From NCBI GenBank assembly GCA_028551475.1, contig CM052354.1, positions 18,189,258 through 18,253,257 on the forward strand: a stretch of 64,000 nucleotides of DNA, read 5' to 3'. Below the pieces are notes generated by a model. It was not told the DNA's origin, did not search any database, and was given only the letters and a program-made list of their open reading frames with translations. Below are positions 46,401 to 57,073 of this stretch, in pieces. Made by a program: the position numbers and the translations under genes. Numbering within the stretch: position 1 is the first letter of the stretch; the number at the start of each line of letters is the position of its first letter. Origin of the DNA: Casuarina equisetifolia. Its lineage: Eukaryota; Streptophyta; Magnoliopsida; Fagales; Casuarinaceae.

Positions 46401-47300
46401 GCCAACATTATGGTGCTAAGTGACCCATTTTCTCCATAAATTTGACAAGAGATTACAAAGTGATTATTGGAGTTACAAAGGTTACATGTGTTTTTCATTT
46501 GGGATTTTAAGCTTAAGGGATTTGGCTTTGGAGTCATTGTACCTTTATTGCTTAGAGCCATGGGATTGATACTTTGTCCTTATGATGAGAAGGGAGATGT
46601 GCCTTTTCCTTGGCACCATTTCTTCTACCTCTTTCATTCCTTTGAGCCTTAAAGGCAATATTTTCATTTGAAGGTGATGAAATGATTGACGCATAGCTAT
46701 TTAATCTCTCCTCAAAAGCTTGTAACTAAGATATTACCTCATTAAATTAAGTTATAGCAGTTTGAACATAAGTATTATAAAGGACTTATAACTCTATCTA
46801 AAACACTATGGTAGGAAAAATGTCTTTGTGGAGTTTGATAAAGGTTTTCCAAAGGAACTAAGTTGATTCATGAGAAAGATAATAAGGGTTTTGTCTTTCT
46901 TATGGAGGTGATGAATTTGTCAAATTCACGTGCCTTTATTTTTCGTGCAAAGTGCTTTATAAGAGCATTTTACATTTGCATTGTTATTTTGAGCTCAAAG
47001 ATATGTCCTAATGCTTCTTTTGATAGCTTTTTGATGATTTAAGTTTTAACATGAGTGTCATTCTAAATCTAGGCTTCATAATTAAGATTTAGAGCTATGT
47101 CATCTTTTAATTCAATGGTAGCTTTTGGTTTTGCAACCTTTTTGGTGAAGAAACCAATTTTTTTTTTGGGTTTGAATAAGTGACTTGATTTAGGTCATCC
47201 AAGATAGATGGTTGCCCTCTTAAGGTTCTTATGACTTGTTGAGTAGTGTTATTAATCACTATAAAGTATGTTGCACCTTGATCAAAAGTAATTATTTATG
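43440..47300 (-). pseudogene. Old Ty1/copia relic A
   Basis: A minus-strand copia skeleton full of stops and shifts. RT is recognisable at 44452-43964 (the segment with VWKLIPQ, CKQVFKPKLGPDGS, FHQEHDVDFLETYNVV, then YDVDNSFLHRELSKLVSVEQPPG). The integrase C-terminal part is at 45464-45225 (TYIINGLPTSSLEKVLPYQ, then RVFETQFFSYLRASLIDKL). The RT C-terminus and RNase H probably continue to about 43440, and gag to about 47300, by position only. The repeat at 47517-47735, just upstream in this orientation, is its likely LTR end. Confidence 0.75.
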
Positions 47301-47516
47301 TGCTACAAACTCTTATTATATAATAATGAAGATTGCAAGCTAAAAGGATTTATTCAAATATTATTTACCTCTATTTAAAGCTCATGGTTACATTGGGATT
47401 GTTTGCTAATCTACAAAAATTCTGCCTATACATTTTCTGCCTCATGGTTTTGACTTCTTTTTGTAAACTAAAAATTGTTAACACTTTGGGAAATGGAACA
47501 TGTAACTAGTCTTGTG

Positions 47517-47735
47517 AACACAAAATCCTCTCACTGTCATTGGGATTTACTCTTATGATTACCACCTATGGTTTTAGAATAAAAAATGAGAATGGAAATG
47601 GGAAGATTGATGATATTATAGGAAAGTAAGACATATAAACTAAATTGAATATGTCACTTCCTCACCCCTCACTCTTAGCCCTCATTTATACACATTCTAA
47701 CCTTTTTCCTAAATATTTTTCCAAACCAATTATAC
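47517..47735 (-). repeat. LTR-end-like repeat, copy 1
   Basis: It matches 51776-52005 in the same orientation (CTTA(T/C)(G/A)ATTACCACCTA; GTAAGACATA(T/C)AA; CCCTCATTTATACACATTCT and its relatives). On the minus strand it contains TGGTAATCATAAGAG, close to the copia primer-binding site TGGTATCAGAGC. It is best read as an LTR end plus primer site and the start of an internal region. Confidence 0.55.
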
Positions 47736-48159
47736 CCCTAGACTATCCTTAGGTTGTCCTTATTCTTACTGGCTAGATGCTAACCACTTTTACACATAGC
47801 AATAGTAAAGTAACAAATTGACTAGTTAAACTGTTTGATGTAATTACATGTGCTTCCTTCAATCAGTGAGTGACAATTGTCCATAAGAACTTCTAACTAT
47901 TAATTTACTTAGCTAGTTTATCCCACATCCACCCCACTAGTGGTTTATGCCTAACCTATCATGTTGTCAACTCATATGGTAGTACCCATGGCATTTTCCC
48001 CATGTTAAAAGGAACCTTATCCACAAGGTTTAGATTTAGAAACTATTTCTAAAGTTACACCACTTATTGTCATAAAGCATCCACCAATGAAAGGCCCTTT
48101 TAGTGAATTAGAGGCTCACACTAGTGATTATAATAACATTGATCTAAAACTACATGTGT

Positions 48160-51095
48160 TTGGAAAGAATTGAAGATATCAATTGAGCGTTTAGCTGTCA
48201 TGGTTGGTGGCTTGTGAATTCTGTCATATAAAGATTGCCTAGAAAGGGTGTGCGATCCTATGCAGAAAAGCAAAGTTTTCTAGTGTCATTTTCTCGGCTA
48301 GGTATATGCAAAGGTTGTTAAAGTTTTTGGAGAGAATGGTTACATGTCGAGGAAGCGAGGTGTAAGGTTAACGTGGTTGTGGGATGCCACGTGTGTTGCT
48401 GACTATTTAATGAGTGCTGACTTGGTGACAAGTGTTGCAGATGTGTCCCCCTCCAACCAACAAGCTAAAGGGTCGCAACAAACTATAAGCTTGTTTTGAA
48501 GAGTGGAGAAATAAGATAAAGACAAGCCTTTAGTAAAAATGTTCGTAGTTTGGTCGACGAAGGAGATAAAATGGATATAAAGCTGACGATTCTTGACTCT
48601 TTCACAAATGAAATGGAAATCAATTTTCACATGCTTGGTACAAGCATGAAAGATTGGGTTGGTGGAGAGGTAAAGTGCAAAAAGATTGTCACACTACAAG
48701 GTTGAAAAAGCAAAGAGTAAATTCTTCAAGTCTTGGAAAAGTGCTTTAATCTAGATAAGTTCAGGAGCAATGTTAGCCAAGGATTTGAATTTAGCCTAGG
48801 TGTTGGAGCAAGCATTGGTTTTCTATTTGTAGGAACTCCAAGAGATAAGGTTGGACCCAAGGAAGATGCAAAGCCCACCGGTGGAGTGACAATCATCATA
48901 GTCTCCTACCCATCTAGCATTAAAGTATGCATGAAGTTGAAGGGAAGAGGATTTAGTGAGTTGAATCTCATAGTGAGGTATATTTGTAAGAATCTTAAAA
49001 TGCATTTGACAAAGATCCAATGACTAGTGGTAGGTGCATGCATGTATTGACATGTTGTATTGCCTATGTAAGCAATATCAAGATGGGTAAAAGTGAGATA
49101 TTAAAGAGCTTTGATGATGCTACAATAATGAATAGGATCAAAAACAAGTTTTGAATCATAAATGGATGGTGGAGAGCTGGTGGTACAAGGGGTGGAAACA
49201 CTACGAGTATCACCCATTTAGGCACAGTTAAGAATATCATATGAAAATTTAGCCTAATGTAAGAAAAGGCTAGTAAGGGTTGGTAAAGCTTTTATGCCAA
49301 GGAAATAATGAAGCCCACCAAGATCTTTGATGTCAAATTCTTTTTGTAATTGTTGAAGAATGTGAGAAAGTGGTGCATTAGAGCTACAAATGAGAATAAT
49401 GTTATCCACATAGACAAGGAGAAGGACCCTATATATAGGAGTATGTTTAAAGAAGAGAAAGGAGTTAGTAATGGAAATGGAAAAACCAATTTGCTATAAG
49501 AATTGAGAACCAAAATCCTTGAGAATTTTGATTAATTTCTTAAGAATACAATGAACACCAAAAACCTTATAACAATGCACAAATTAAGGATTTTTTAATT
49601 CAAGGATTCAAATGTGGGTTCAAGCTTGGGTGAGTTGGGTTAGTTATAATAGGCCTAGCAGGTTATGGCCCAATGGCTAGATTCTTAACAGATCTGGCAA
49701 CACAAAGCATGGTGATGATTGTCACCAGTGGGGAGGAAACAACCACTAACTGGGAGTGGAAGCGACTAGTTGTTGGTCGTCAAATTTTTCCTAGACAGTG
49801 GAGAACAAGTGGAATTTTTGACATGTCTACAAGGATGAGGGTCGTAGTTGCTGGAAAAAGCCACTGTTAGAGTTCGGGCTTGCTTTGCCAAGTCAAACTA
49901 CACCTTTTATGTGAGAAGTAGCCTATAGAGGTCTTCTCTAGTAAGGCCTTGGGTTCAGGTGTAGATTGAGATAGTCATCGCCAAAGGTGCGAACGGCTTT
50001 TCAAGGTCGCAAAAGTGGTGGGTAAGGTACACATTGTCGAAGATAACCTTACCCACGCCGTTGAGTTCCTCCACCAAGTCGTTAATCTCATGGAGGAATT
50101 CTGACACTATGCAATGGCCTTTAAAGGTGGAGCTAGAGGTTAAAGGCTATAGCCAAACTCTAAGCAAAAAACTTAGTTGTTAAAGCACAACAAACATCGG
50201 TGGAACTCTCTTGCTTTGTTAGTTGGTTGACAATAACATCAAAGCAAGTGTTGAGGAGAAGCCTGAAAGCAGTCTTTCACACTTTAGCCACTCAAGGTGG
50301 TTAGGCTTGGGAACCCGAAGCATGGTGTCATTGGAATCAATGATGTTGACAAACTCCACCAAATATGGCACCGAGCCATCAATGATAGGGAGAAGCTCCA
50401 TTGTTCAAAGATAGGGAAGGATGTGAGCCTTCTAAATGAGATAATTGGGGCCATCAAGATGCATAGAGGTTGCTAGAATGGAGATATTGTTAAAATTAAT
50501 AATGGTAGGAATAAACTTGGATTGAGATTGCACCATTAGGATCAAAATTTAGAGAGGGATTGAATTAGGGCATCGGCCTAAGGCTCTAGATACCAAATTG
50601 AGAACCAAAATCGTTGAGAAATTAATCAAATTTCTCAAGAATACGATGAACAGCAAGAACCCTAAAATAATTCATGAATTGGGGTTTTGTAATTTGATGA
50701 TTCAAATGTACATATGGTGTCTAGTTTATAGACGTATCTAATCTATATACAAAAGGAAATATAAGCCCTAAATCAATTTAGTCTAATTAGATGATTGAGA
50801 ATCATCTAGGCTTTGGAAAGAATTGAAGATATCAATTAAGGGTTTAGCTATCGTGGCTAGTGGATTGTGAATCCAATCATATAAAGATCACTTGGAGAGG
50901 GTGCACAATCCTATGCAGAAAAGGAAAGTTTTCTAGTGCCATTTTCCTAGCCAAGTACATGTAGAGGTTGTTGGAGTTTTCGGAGAGGATGGTTGCATGT
51001 TAGGGATGCGTTGTGCATGCTAATGTGGTTATGGGATGCCCCATGTGTTATTGACTGTTTAATGAGTATTGACTTGGTAATAGGTGTTGTTGATA
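48160..51095 (-). mobile_element. Truncated copia relic B
   Basis: Direct repeats at 48160-48440 and 50813-51095 share TTTGGAAAGAATTGAAGATA, then CCTATGCAGAAAA and GTTTTCTAGTG, and look like its LTRs. On the minus strand the right LTR probably extends down to about 50598, where TGGTATCTAGAGCC (50583-50596) resembles the primer site. A gag-like part follows at 50530-50220 (HLDGPNYLI, then PIIDGSVPY and WLKCERLLSG). RT follows at about 49500-49350 (LVYVDNIIL) and RNase H at 49020-48403 (SSSLQLHAYFNARWVGDYDD; VDQTTNIFTKGLS). Most of integrase and RT is missing, and a 120-bp LTR fragment (49501-49620, matching 50598-50715) sits at the join. Dead. Confidence 0.65.
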
Positions 51096-51149
51096 TGGCG
51101 AGGTTGACATGGAATGCCAATGTGTCTCTTAACAATACCAATGCATTTG

Positions 51150-51775
51150 GTAACTTTAAAAAGGCTAAAAAATTAGGGAGGTAATTTCAAAGACTTCAAA
51201 ATAATGAGTGAGGAAATAATATGACAAATTTTCAAATAAACCCAATTGCCAATTTGGAATTGCACATCCCTGTGGCATTGGTTATAAAATGTTTGATTTT
51301 TTCTTCGGCTCATAGTAAAGGATTCTTTAAAATAGCCAAAATTTAATCTTGCTTCTTTAGAAATTCATCTACGTTAGTGACATAAAAGGACCCCAAGAAC
51401 TATTCAAGTGAAAAGGGTGGAGCATGATCAAAGACTGCTTGATAATGAATGATTCTCATAGCTGAGTGAATTTCAATGTTGTAAGCATGCTCGGCCTGTA
51501 ATAACCAAATGACCTAAGTAGTTGGTTTCTCCCCAACAAAGCATTAGGTGTACATTTTAGCCATCTAATTTACTATCTTTGTTTGTTCATTTATTTAGGG
51601 ATGACAGATGATGGAAAAGATTGAAACAAGTCCTTTGCGTTCTAAGTAATTCTCATTAGAAAATTCTTGTAAAGGCCAAGTCTCTGTCACACAATATAGT
51701 CTTACGAAGCCTATAGAGTTTCAACATATTGTTAAAGTAGAGTTTGGCCACAATATAGGTTGTGTGGGGAAATGG
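51150..51775 (-). pseudogene. Gypsy integrase relic
   Basis: On the minus strand the frame from 51775 reads FPHTTYIVAKLYFNNMLKLY then KTILCDRDLAF, which is the gypsy integrase core after its first Asp. Further left it continues with degenerate remains of the region that holds the AYHPQTDGQ-type box. It is joined directly to LTR-end-like repeat copy 2 at 51776, so the two pieces come from different elements. Confidence 0.55.
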
Positions 51776-52005
51776 AGCGCACAACTCGTCTAATGAGTGC
51801 AAAATTGTCTCATTCTCATTAGAACTTACTCTTACAATTACCACCTAGAATGTTAGAATTCAGAGTACAAATGGAAACAAGAAAGATTTATGATATTACT
51901 ATAAAGTAAGACATACAAGCCTAATAGAATATTTCGCCTTCTCACCCCTTACTCCCAACCCTAATTTATACACATTCTGACCCTCTTCCCAAATATTCTT
52001 CATAA
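51776..52005 (-). repeat. LTR-end-like repeat, copy 2
   Basis: Second copy of the 47517-47735 repeat, with a primer-site-like TGGTAATTGTAAGAG on the minus strand. It ends abruptly at the gypsy integrase relic. Confidence 0.55.
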
Positions 52006-52420
52006 CCAACATATCTTGTATTAAGGGAAGGAGAGTAGCGAGCAAGGTGAGTATCAAATGGATGAATCTATGATTCTACATCCATATAAACTGAAATGGG
52101 TAACTTGAACATTGTGGTGTGAAAAGCTTCTTAATCCCTTGCCCCAATACTTTCAATAACCAAATAGTTTTTGTAAAATTTGAAATAGGTTTTCTAATTG
52201 AATTCAACTAGTTATAGATATGTGTAAATTAGTTCATATATGTAGGTAAAAACTTGCCTTCTTCTTGCAATGACGTACTTGTGAGAAAAGATCAAATTTT
52301 GATGAGATTTTTCTTTAAGAAAATAAATCTTTGACAACTTTCCATACCAAACAAAAAGTCTCTAGCTCAATAGTTTGCCTAAGAATCTCTTTTGATAAGG
52401 TTCTTCTAATTTGAGATTTA

Positions 52421-52657
52421 TCAACCCATCACTCTGCCCAAAGATTCATAATCTTCGTTGAATTTCTTTGAATTGTTCACAACAATATGACGAAATGGGC
52501 AAGGGTATATCATCACTAAGCATGCCAAAAGGCTTTCGGGTTGTGCTAATGATTTAATTTGCAACCATGATAAGTAATTTGTTTCTGCAAGCTTGAAAGT
52601 ACAAAAATTTGTCACATTTATGTTGCTTGAGAAGGGATAAACAAATTTTTCAGCCAT
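52421..52657 (-). pseudogene. Copia gag N-terminus relic
   Basis: It reads MAEKFVYPF then CTFKLAETNYLSWLQIKSLA and a PCPF box. This is the start of a plant copia gag (the 'L...NYLxW' core followed by the PxPP-type box). Nothing convincing follows it to the left, so it is an orphan fragment. Confidence 0.55.
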
Positions 52658-53848
52658 GATAGAAAATTGAAGAGGAAACGTGATACGCTTCTTTAAAGCC
52701 CTATTGCCAAAATGGGGAAAAAAAGAGTAAGCAATGAACTGAAACTTAGACAGAGAATTAGTTAAGTTATGTATATATCAACCGTTGGAATTCGCAATAC
52801 ATGTCCTGCTAATTGCAAAGGAATTAACGAAAATGCACTTGCCTATTATATAAGGTTAAACAAATTGACTATACAACTTGAGTAACTAAATGGAGGATGT
52901 GTTGGATTTCACAATTAGCTAATGGATATTGGATACTGCTTCCTTGGATTACTACTGACATGTTTTACCTCATTGATTCTACTTCCTAATTGCTAATAGA
53001 TCGTGCTGGAGCTAATTCATTGACTTCAACATTATTCATTGCATAAGGATATTCAACATTAAGTATTCTCAAATTTTTGTTGATAATTTTTTTTTCAATT
53101 ATTCGTCCACAAATACTAATTTGTTTAAGTCAAAAGCTACATCTCTTCCGTTTAATAAATAGGATATGATAAGATGAAGAAACTTAAGCTGAATTTGTGG
53201 TATAAATGGCATTATATGCATTGAAAGTATTGTAGTGTAGCAAAATTATTTAGCTTTAAGTTTGGAATGAGGTCAGTGTTGAGAGAATTCAACCAAGTCG
53301 CATCATCCACATAGAAATTAAACATACAAATATAAGAACACATACACCTAAACACAATAGATTTAAAAGGTTCGGAACATCATAATGTCCAACGTCTCTC
53401 GTAGTCTCTTCTCATTAGATTTTCTCTCATACATTCCCTCTTCTCAAATAGGTATGGATTCTTTCATCAACTAGAATCCATAAGAGGGGCCTTCTTAACA
53501 ATTATCCTCTTATGGGGACTCTCTCAATTTGCTCATTAGGTTTCTCTATACTTCTCCTATTTATAGAAAAACCCTAAAAGAATCATAGTTGAATATTATT
53601 AGGAAAACCTACTTCCATATAAGGATACGAATCCTAATCCAATACTACTAGGAAATCTACTACATCTAGAAGATATTTCCTAGTTCCACAATTATATAGA
53701 GATCTCTAATTATAATGAAAACCATACCTTTTAACCTAATTGTTCCACCAATCCTAACAATCTTCCCCTTGGAACAATTTGGCGCAACATCCTTGCACCA
53801 TAGAAAAGTATAGAAAATCTATTCAAATTATCAACTATACAACCACAA

Positions 53849-54033
53849 TCTTTGAAAAGAAAAAGATTGGAAAAACTCTTTTCAGCTTCCACATCTATAG
53901 TCTTTGGACAGAGAAAGACTAAGGAAACTCTTTTCAACCACAATCTTTTGAAAAAGAAGATTGCAAAAAACTCTCTTCAACTTCTACAGCTACAATCTTT
54001 TTGATAGAGAAAGATTGAAAAACTCTCTTCAAA
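53849..54033. repeat. Four ~43-52-bp tandem units
   Basis: Units start at 53849, 53901, 53944 and 53996 with TCTTT, then a purine stretch (GA(A)GA..AAAGATTG), AAACTC and TCTTCA. Pyrimidine and purine blocks alternate, so each unit is itself a weak hairpin. They lie in the internal part of the non-autonomous LTR element. Confidence 0.75.
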
Positions 54034-54401
54034 ACAAGCCTGTATCAACTGTGCCATCTTGCATTTTCTTTAAACCACACCTCTCTTAGGTCATACCTCT
54101 TTAGGCACTTCCACTGTAGCCTCTTCTAGGTTACACCTCTCCTAGGCCGTGTTTCTCTCCAGGCATTCGCACATCATCATGGGCTTTTTCCATTTAAATG
54201 TGTCCTCCATCATAAGGCCCTAAATAAAAGTAAAAATCATAGAACTTCCATAACAATTGAGATCACTCTTCGAAATCCCCAATGAAGAGTCCACCTCCCA
54301 TCCAAAATTATTAGTACTTTCTCGGAATCAACCATCGGAGTCTCAATACACCTCATCTGGATATCGACAAACTTGAAAAATCTCAAACTTTTACTTCATC
54401 A

Positions 54402-54458
54402 ATCACATCAACATAGGAGCATCATGTCAACATAAGAGCATCACGTTAACATAAGAGC
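54402..54458. repeat. Three 19-bp tandem units
   Basis: Units at 54402-54420, 54421-54439 and 54440-54458 follow the pattern ATCA(C/T)(A/G)T(C/T)AACATA(G/A)GAGC. They lie in the internal part of the same element. Confidence 0.9.
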
Positions 54459-55538
54459 ATAATAAGCTCCCCTCAATCAACAATTCATCAATAGCATTAA
54501 CAAAATGCTCCCCCTCAAACATCAATCCATCATCAAACAACAATATCTCCACCATTCTCTGCCCTGATGCCACAACTTGAGCCAAAGAAACACAATGACT
54601 ACCACAAACAATATGATCATTCTAATCTTCAATCTAACAACTTCAAAAATATTGATCATCTCCCAAATGTCATGTTCTTTAACAAAAATCTTCAATTTTG
54701 GCTTATAAATGCTCAGATATAGACAAAGAAACATAGATCTTCACTTTGCAAACCATAATCCACAACTCCAACAACATATCTTGGTTGATCTACATCAATA
54801 TCATCCAAAATCAAACCGGATTTAGGAAAAGAGAAAATCTCACATCAATCTGCTTCTTCAATTACATTCACCACGTTCGATTTGTCATCTATGGTCCTAA
54901 TCTTCCACATTCCACCCTCACCGCACCACTTGTTAGAAACCAAGCTTGTCTCCCATATCACTTGTTGGGATCCAAACCTGGCTTTGATACCACTTTGTTG
55001 CGGAAGCGATTCCATCACATGAACATATAGACATATAGATAAAAAATAAACATACAAGAGACACAAGATTTAGGAAGTTCGAACCAACACAATGTCCTAC
55101 GTCCCCTGTCATTGTCGCAACTATTGACCCTTTCTCCTCTTATTAGATTTCTTCATGAGAATATAAAGGTGCTAATTACAATATTCACACATATAGCTCT
55201 CACACAGCTATTTTCAATACTTACAATAACTCACTTGATTCTCTCTTTGCCTATGGCTACTACACAAAGTAGCACTCTCTAGTTGCTGCCTTCATGAGGC
55301 GCAGGCTACCGCCCTCATGAGGCGTAACCCTCTCTCTTTTGGCCCTTAGGATTTTTTTGTGATCTTCCCCTTTTATATTAAGATCAAAAGGGAGTCCTAA
55401 CTGGATATTGCTAGGAGTCTTAACCGGATACCACTAGAAATTCTAATCAATACAGAGGAGAATAATTTCTAGAATATTCTTATAACATATATGAAATATA
55501 TCTAGGCTTATTAATTTTCACTCAAATCCTAATAGTCA

Positions 55539-55856
55539 GTTCGTTATGGACCACAATCAGCAACGCCTTGGTTTTCTTTCTTTTTTTTAAGAGGAAAAAT
55601 ATTAATTTAGTGTAACACTATCTCATCTCTTTCCCACCCGTGAACTATCATCTCTGGAAATGATTGACATAGTATCATTTACTGCAGGTTCGGACCTATC
55701 CTTGACAAACGTTCTTGAACCGCCCTTGTTAGTCGGTAAACAAAGGCACGACATCGACAAAACCTATGCCGCCTCCTATTCATCGCCAAATGTGAAAATG
55801 AACATGTGTTGAGCAGCTAAATCACCTTAATAAAAGTCATCTTCAGCATGGCCAGA
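55539..55856. other. Upstream region of LEA-like gene 2
   Basis: No gene seen. It runs from the LTR element into the promoter. Near 55799-55819 it carries the GAACATGTGTTGAG block also found before LEA-like gene 1. Confidence 0.5.
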
Positions 55857-55914
55857 ACGTGTCCAAGACCTTCCTCGTGGCGGACGAAGAACAAGCCACA
55901 TGATACCATATATA
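55857..55914 (+). promoter_or_regulatory. ABRE-like motif and TATA box of LEA-like gene 2
   Basis: ACGTGTC lies at 55857-55863 (in AGAACGTGTCCAAG, close to AAAACGTGTCCAAAC upstream of gene 1). A TATA-type run (ATATATAATATAAT) follows at 55905-55918, 77-90 bp before the ATG. This supports ABA- or stress-linked expression by inference. Confidence 0.55.
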
Positions 55915-55994
55915 ATATAATTAAGATGGATAGGATCCGGGTTGGTGCTTCCGGGGGTATAAAGCGATGGAGAAAACAACACAGCGTGTGAAAG

Positions 55995-57073
55995 ATGGCA
56001 GCAATGCAGTTGGCCAAGAAAACTCTGTCCCGCATCTCAAAATCTTTGCCTTCTGACCCATCTGTTTATCTGCAAGCAACTCGAAGATGTTGGAACGCTC
56101 CATTCTACAAGGCTTATGAGCATGCTGAAGTGAGTATTTGTTTCCTTCTACATGTTTCTTTTAGAAATAAAAACTCAATGGTAAAGCATAATTATATACC
56201 TTTGTGGTACGGTTTGCCTTTTTTCTTACTATCCTATAAGAAAGTTTTTCTTAAGAAGTCAAGGGGATGCTTCAAAGTAAGCGCTAAGGACTTGACAAAG
56301 GAGGCCCGACTGTACTACACAGATTTGGGTGTGGCCTTGTAAAGTGGATTGTATCCAATTGTTTGAAGAAGTATGGCCATGTCTGTTCCAAGAGGAATTT
56401 CATTTTCTGACCCCAGATCCAAATATATCTATTTTTTATTGAATTTGTTGGTTGACAATGACAAGGACCAAATCATGTCAACTCGGTCATAATTCCCTTT
56501 TGATAATCAACTGCATTGACTGAAAATACTATGGTACTATGAATACAAGATTTCTACGATGGCTATGTTGTATTCCTTTATTCATTAGTACATGTTACCC
56601 TTGTTTAAATAAATTTTGTATCTCTACCTGCTTATTTTTTTCCCTCCATGTTTCCAGAAATCGGAAAACAAAAACTAATTTTATGTGCAATTTTTCAGTG
56701 TTCTAATGCGGTAGCAGAAGCTAGAAATGTGACATCAGTACTGCCTGAAACTACAGGGGACACAAAGAATGCATCAAGTAATGAATCCAAAGGCCAAACA
56801 CAAGATATCAACATTGATGATATGAGTGGCGTTACAGGGTTTGTGGCAGACACAGCGAGAGAAGGTGCTGTAAAGGCCTTCGACACGGCGGAGGCTGTTG
56901 TCGACACCGTTAAGCAGGCAATGGACAGTGCTTTTGATGTTACAGAGAAAGTTACAGAAGACGTCAAACACACCACCGTTGCGGAGGCTCATGATAATGT
57001 GGTTGACACAGCAGAATACAGAAGTATGCAGGATGCAGCTAAGCCAACTGAAACACAGGATGAGCTGCACTGA
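55995..57073 (+). CDS. LEA-like protein, paralogue 2
   Basis: Two exons, 55995-56129 and 56699-57073, phase 0, give 169 aa. Residues 1-44 (MAAMQLAKKTLSRISKSL, later ATRRCWNAPFYKAYEHAE) are basic and aromatic, like an organelle presequence. The mature part has repeated amphipathic stretches (VADTAREGAVKAFDTAEAVV; DTVKQAMDSAFDVTEKVTED) of the LEA 11-mer type and a polar end (KPTETQDELH). Compared with paralogue 1 it has the same intron position, the same MAA(M/V)xLAK start and the same junction box. The mature halves have drifted more, so the duplication is not recent. No stop or shift interrupts it. It could instead be annotated as an uncharacterised seed or stress protein. Confidence 0.82.

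Larger units (their letters stand above)
53277..55538 (-). mobile_element. Probable non-autonomous LTR element
   Basis: The segments 53277-53759 and about 54994-55538 share an ordered set of words (ATAAACATACAA, an ACACAAGATTTA-like box, GTTCG, CAATGTCC.ACGTC, CTCTTATTAGATTT, ATTTCTAG) and behave as diverged LTRs. On the minus strand a primer-like site TGGTATCAAAGCCAGG (54992-54977) follows the right LTR, and a purine tract (GGGGAAGAT, near 53760-53768) precedes the left LTR, which starts TGTTAGG. The 1.2-kb internal part has no gag or pol and carries short tandem repeats. No clear target duplication was found. The LTR borders are approximate. Confidence 0.5.
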
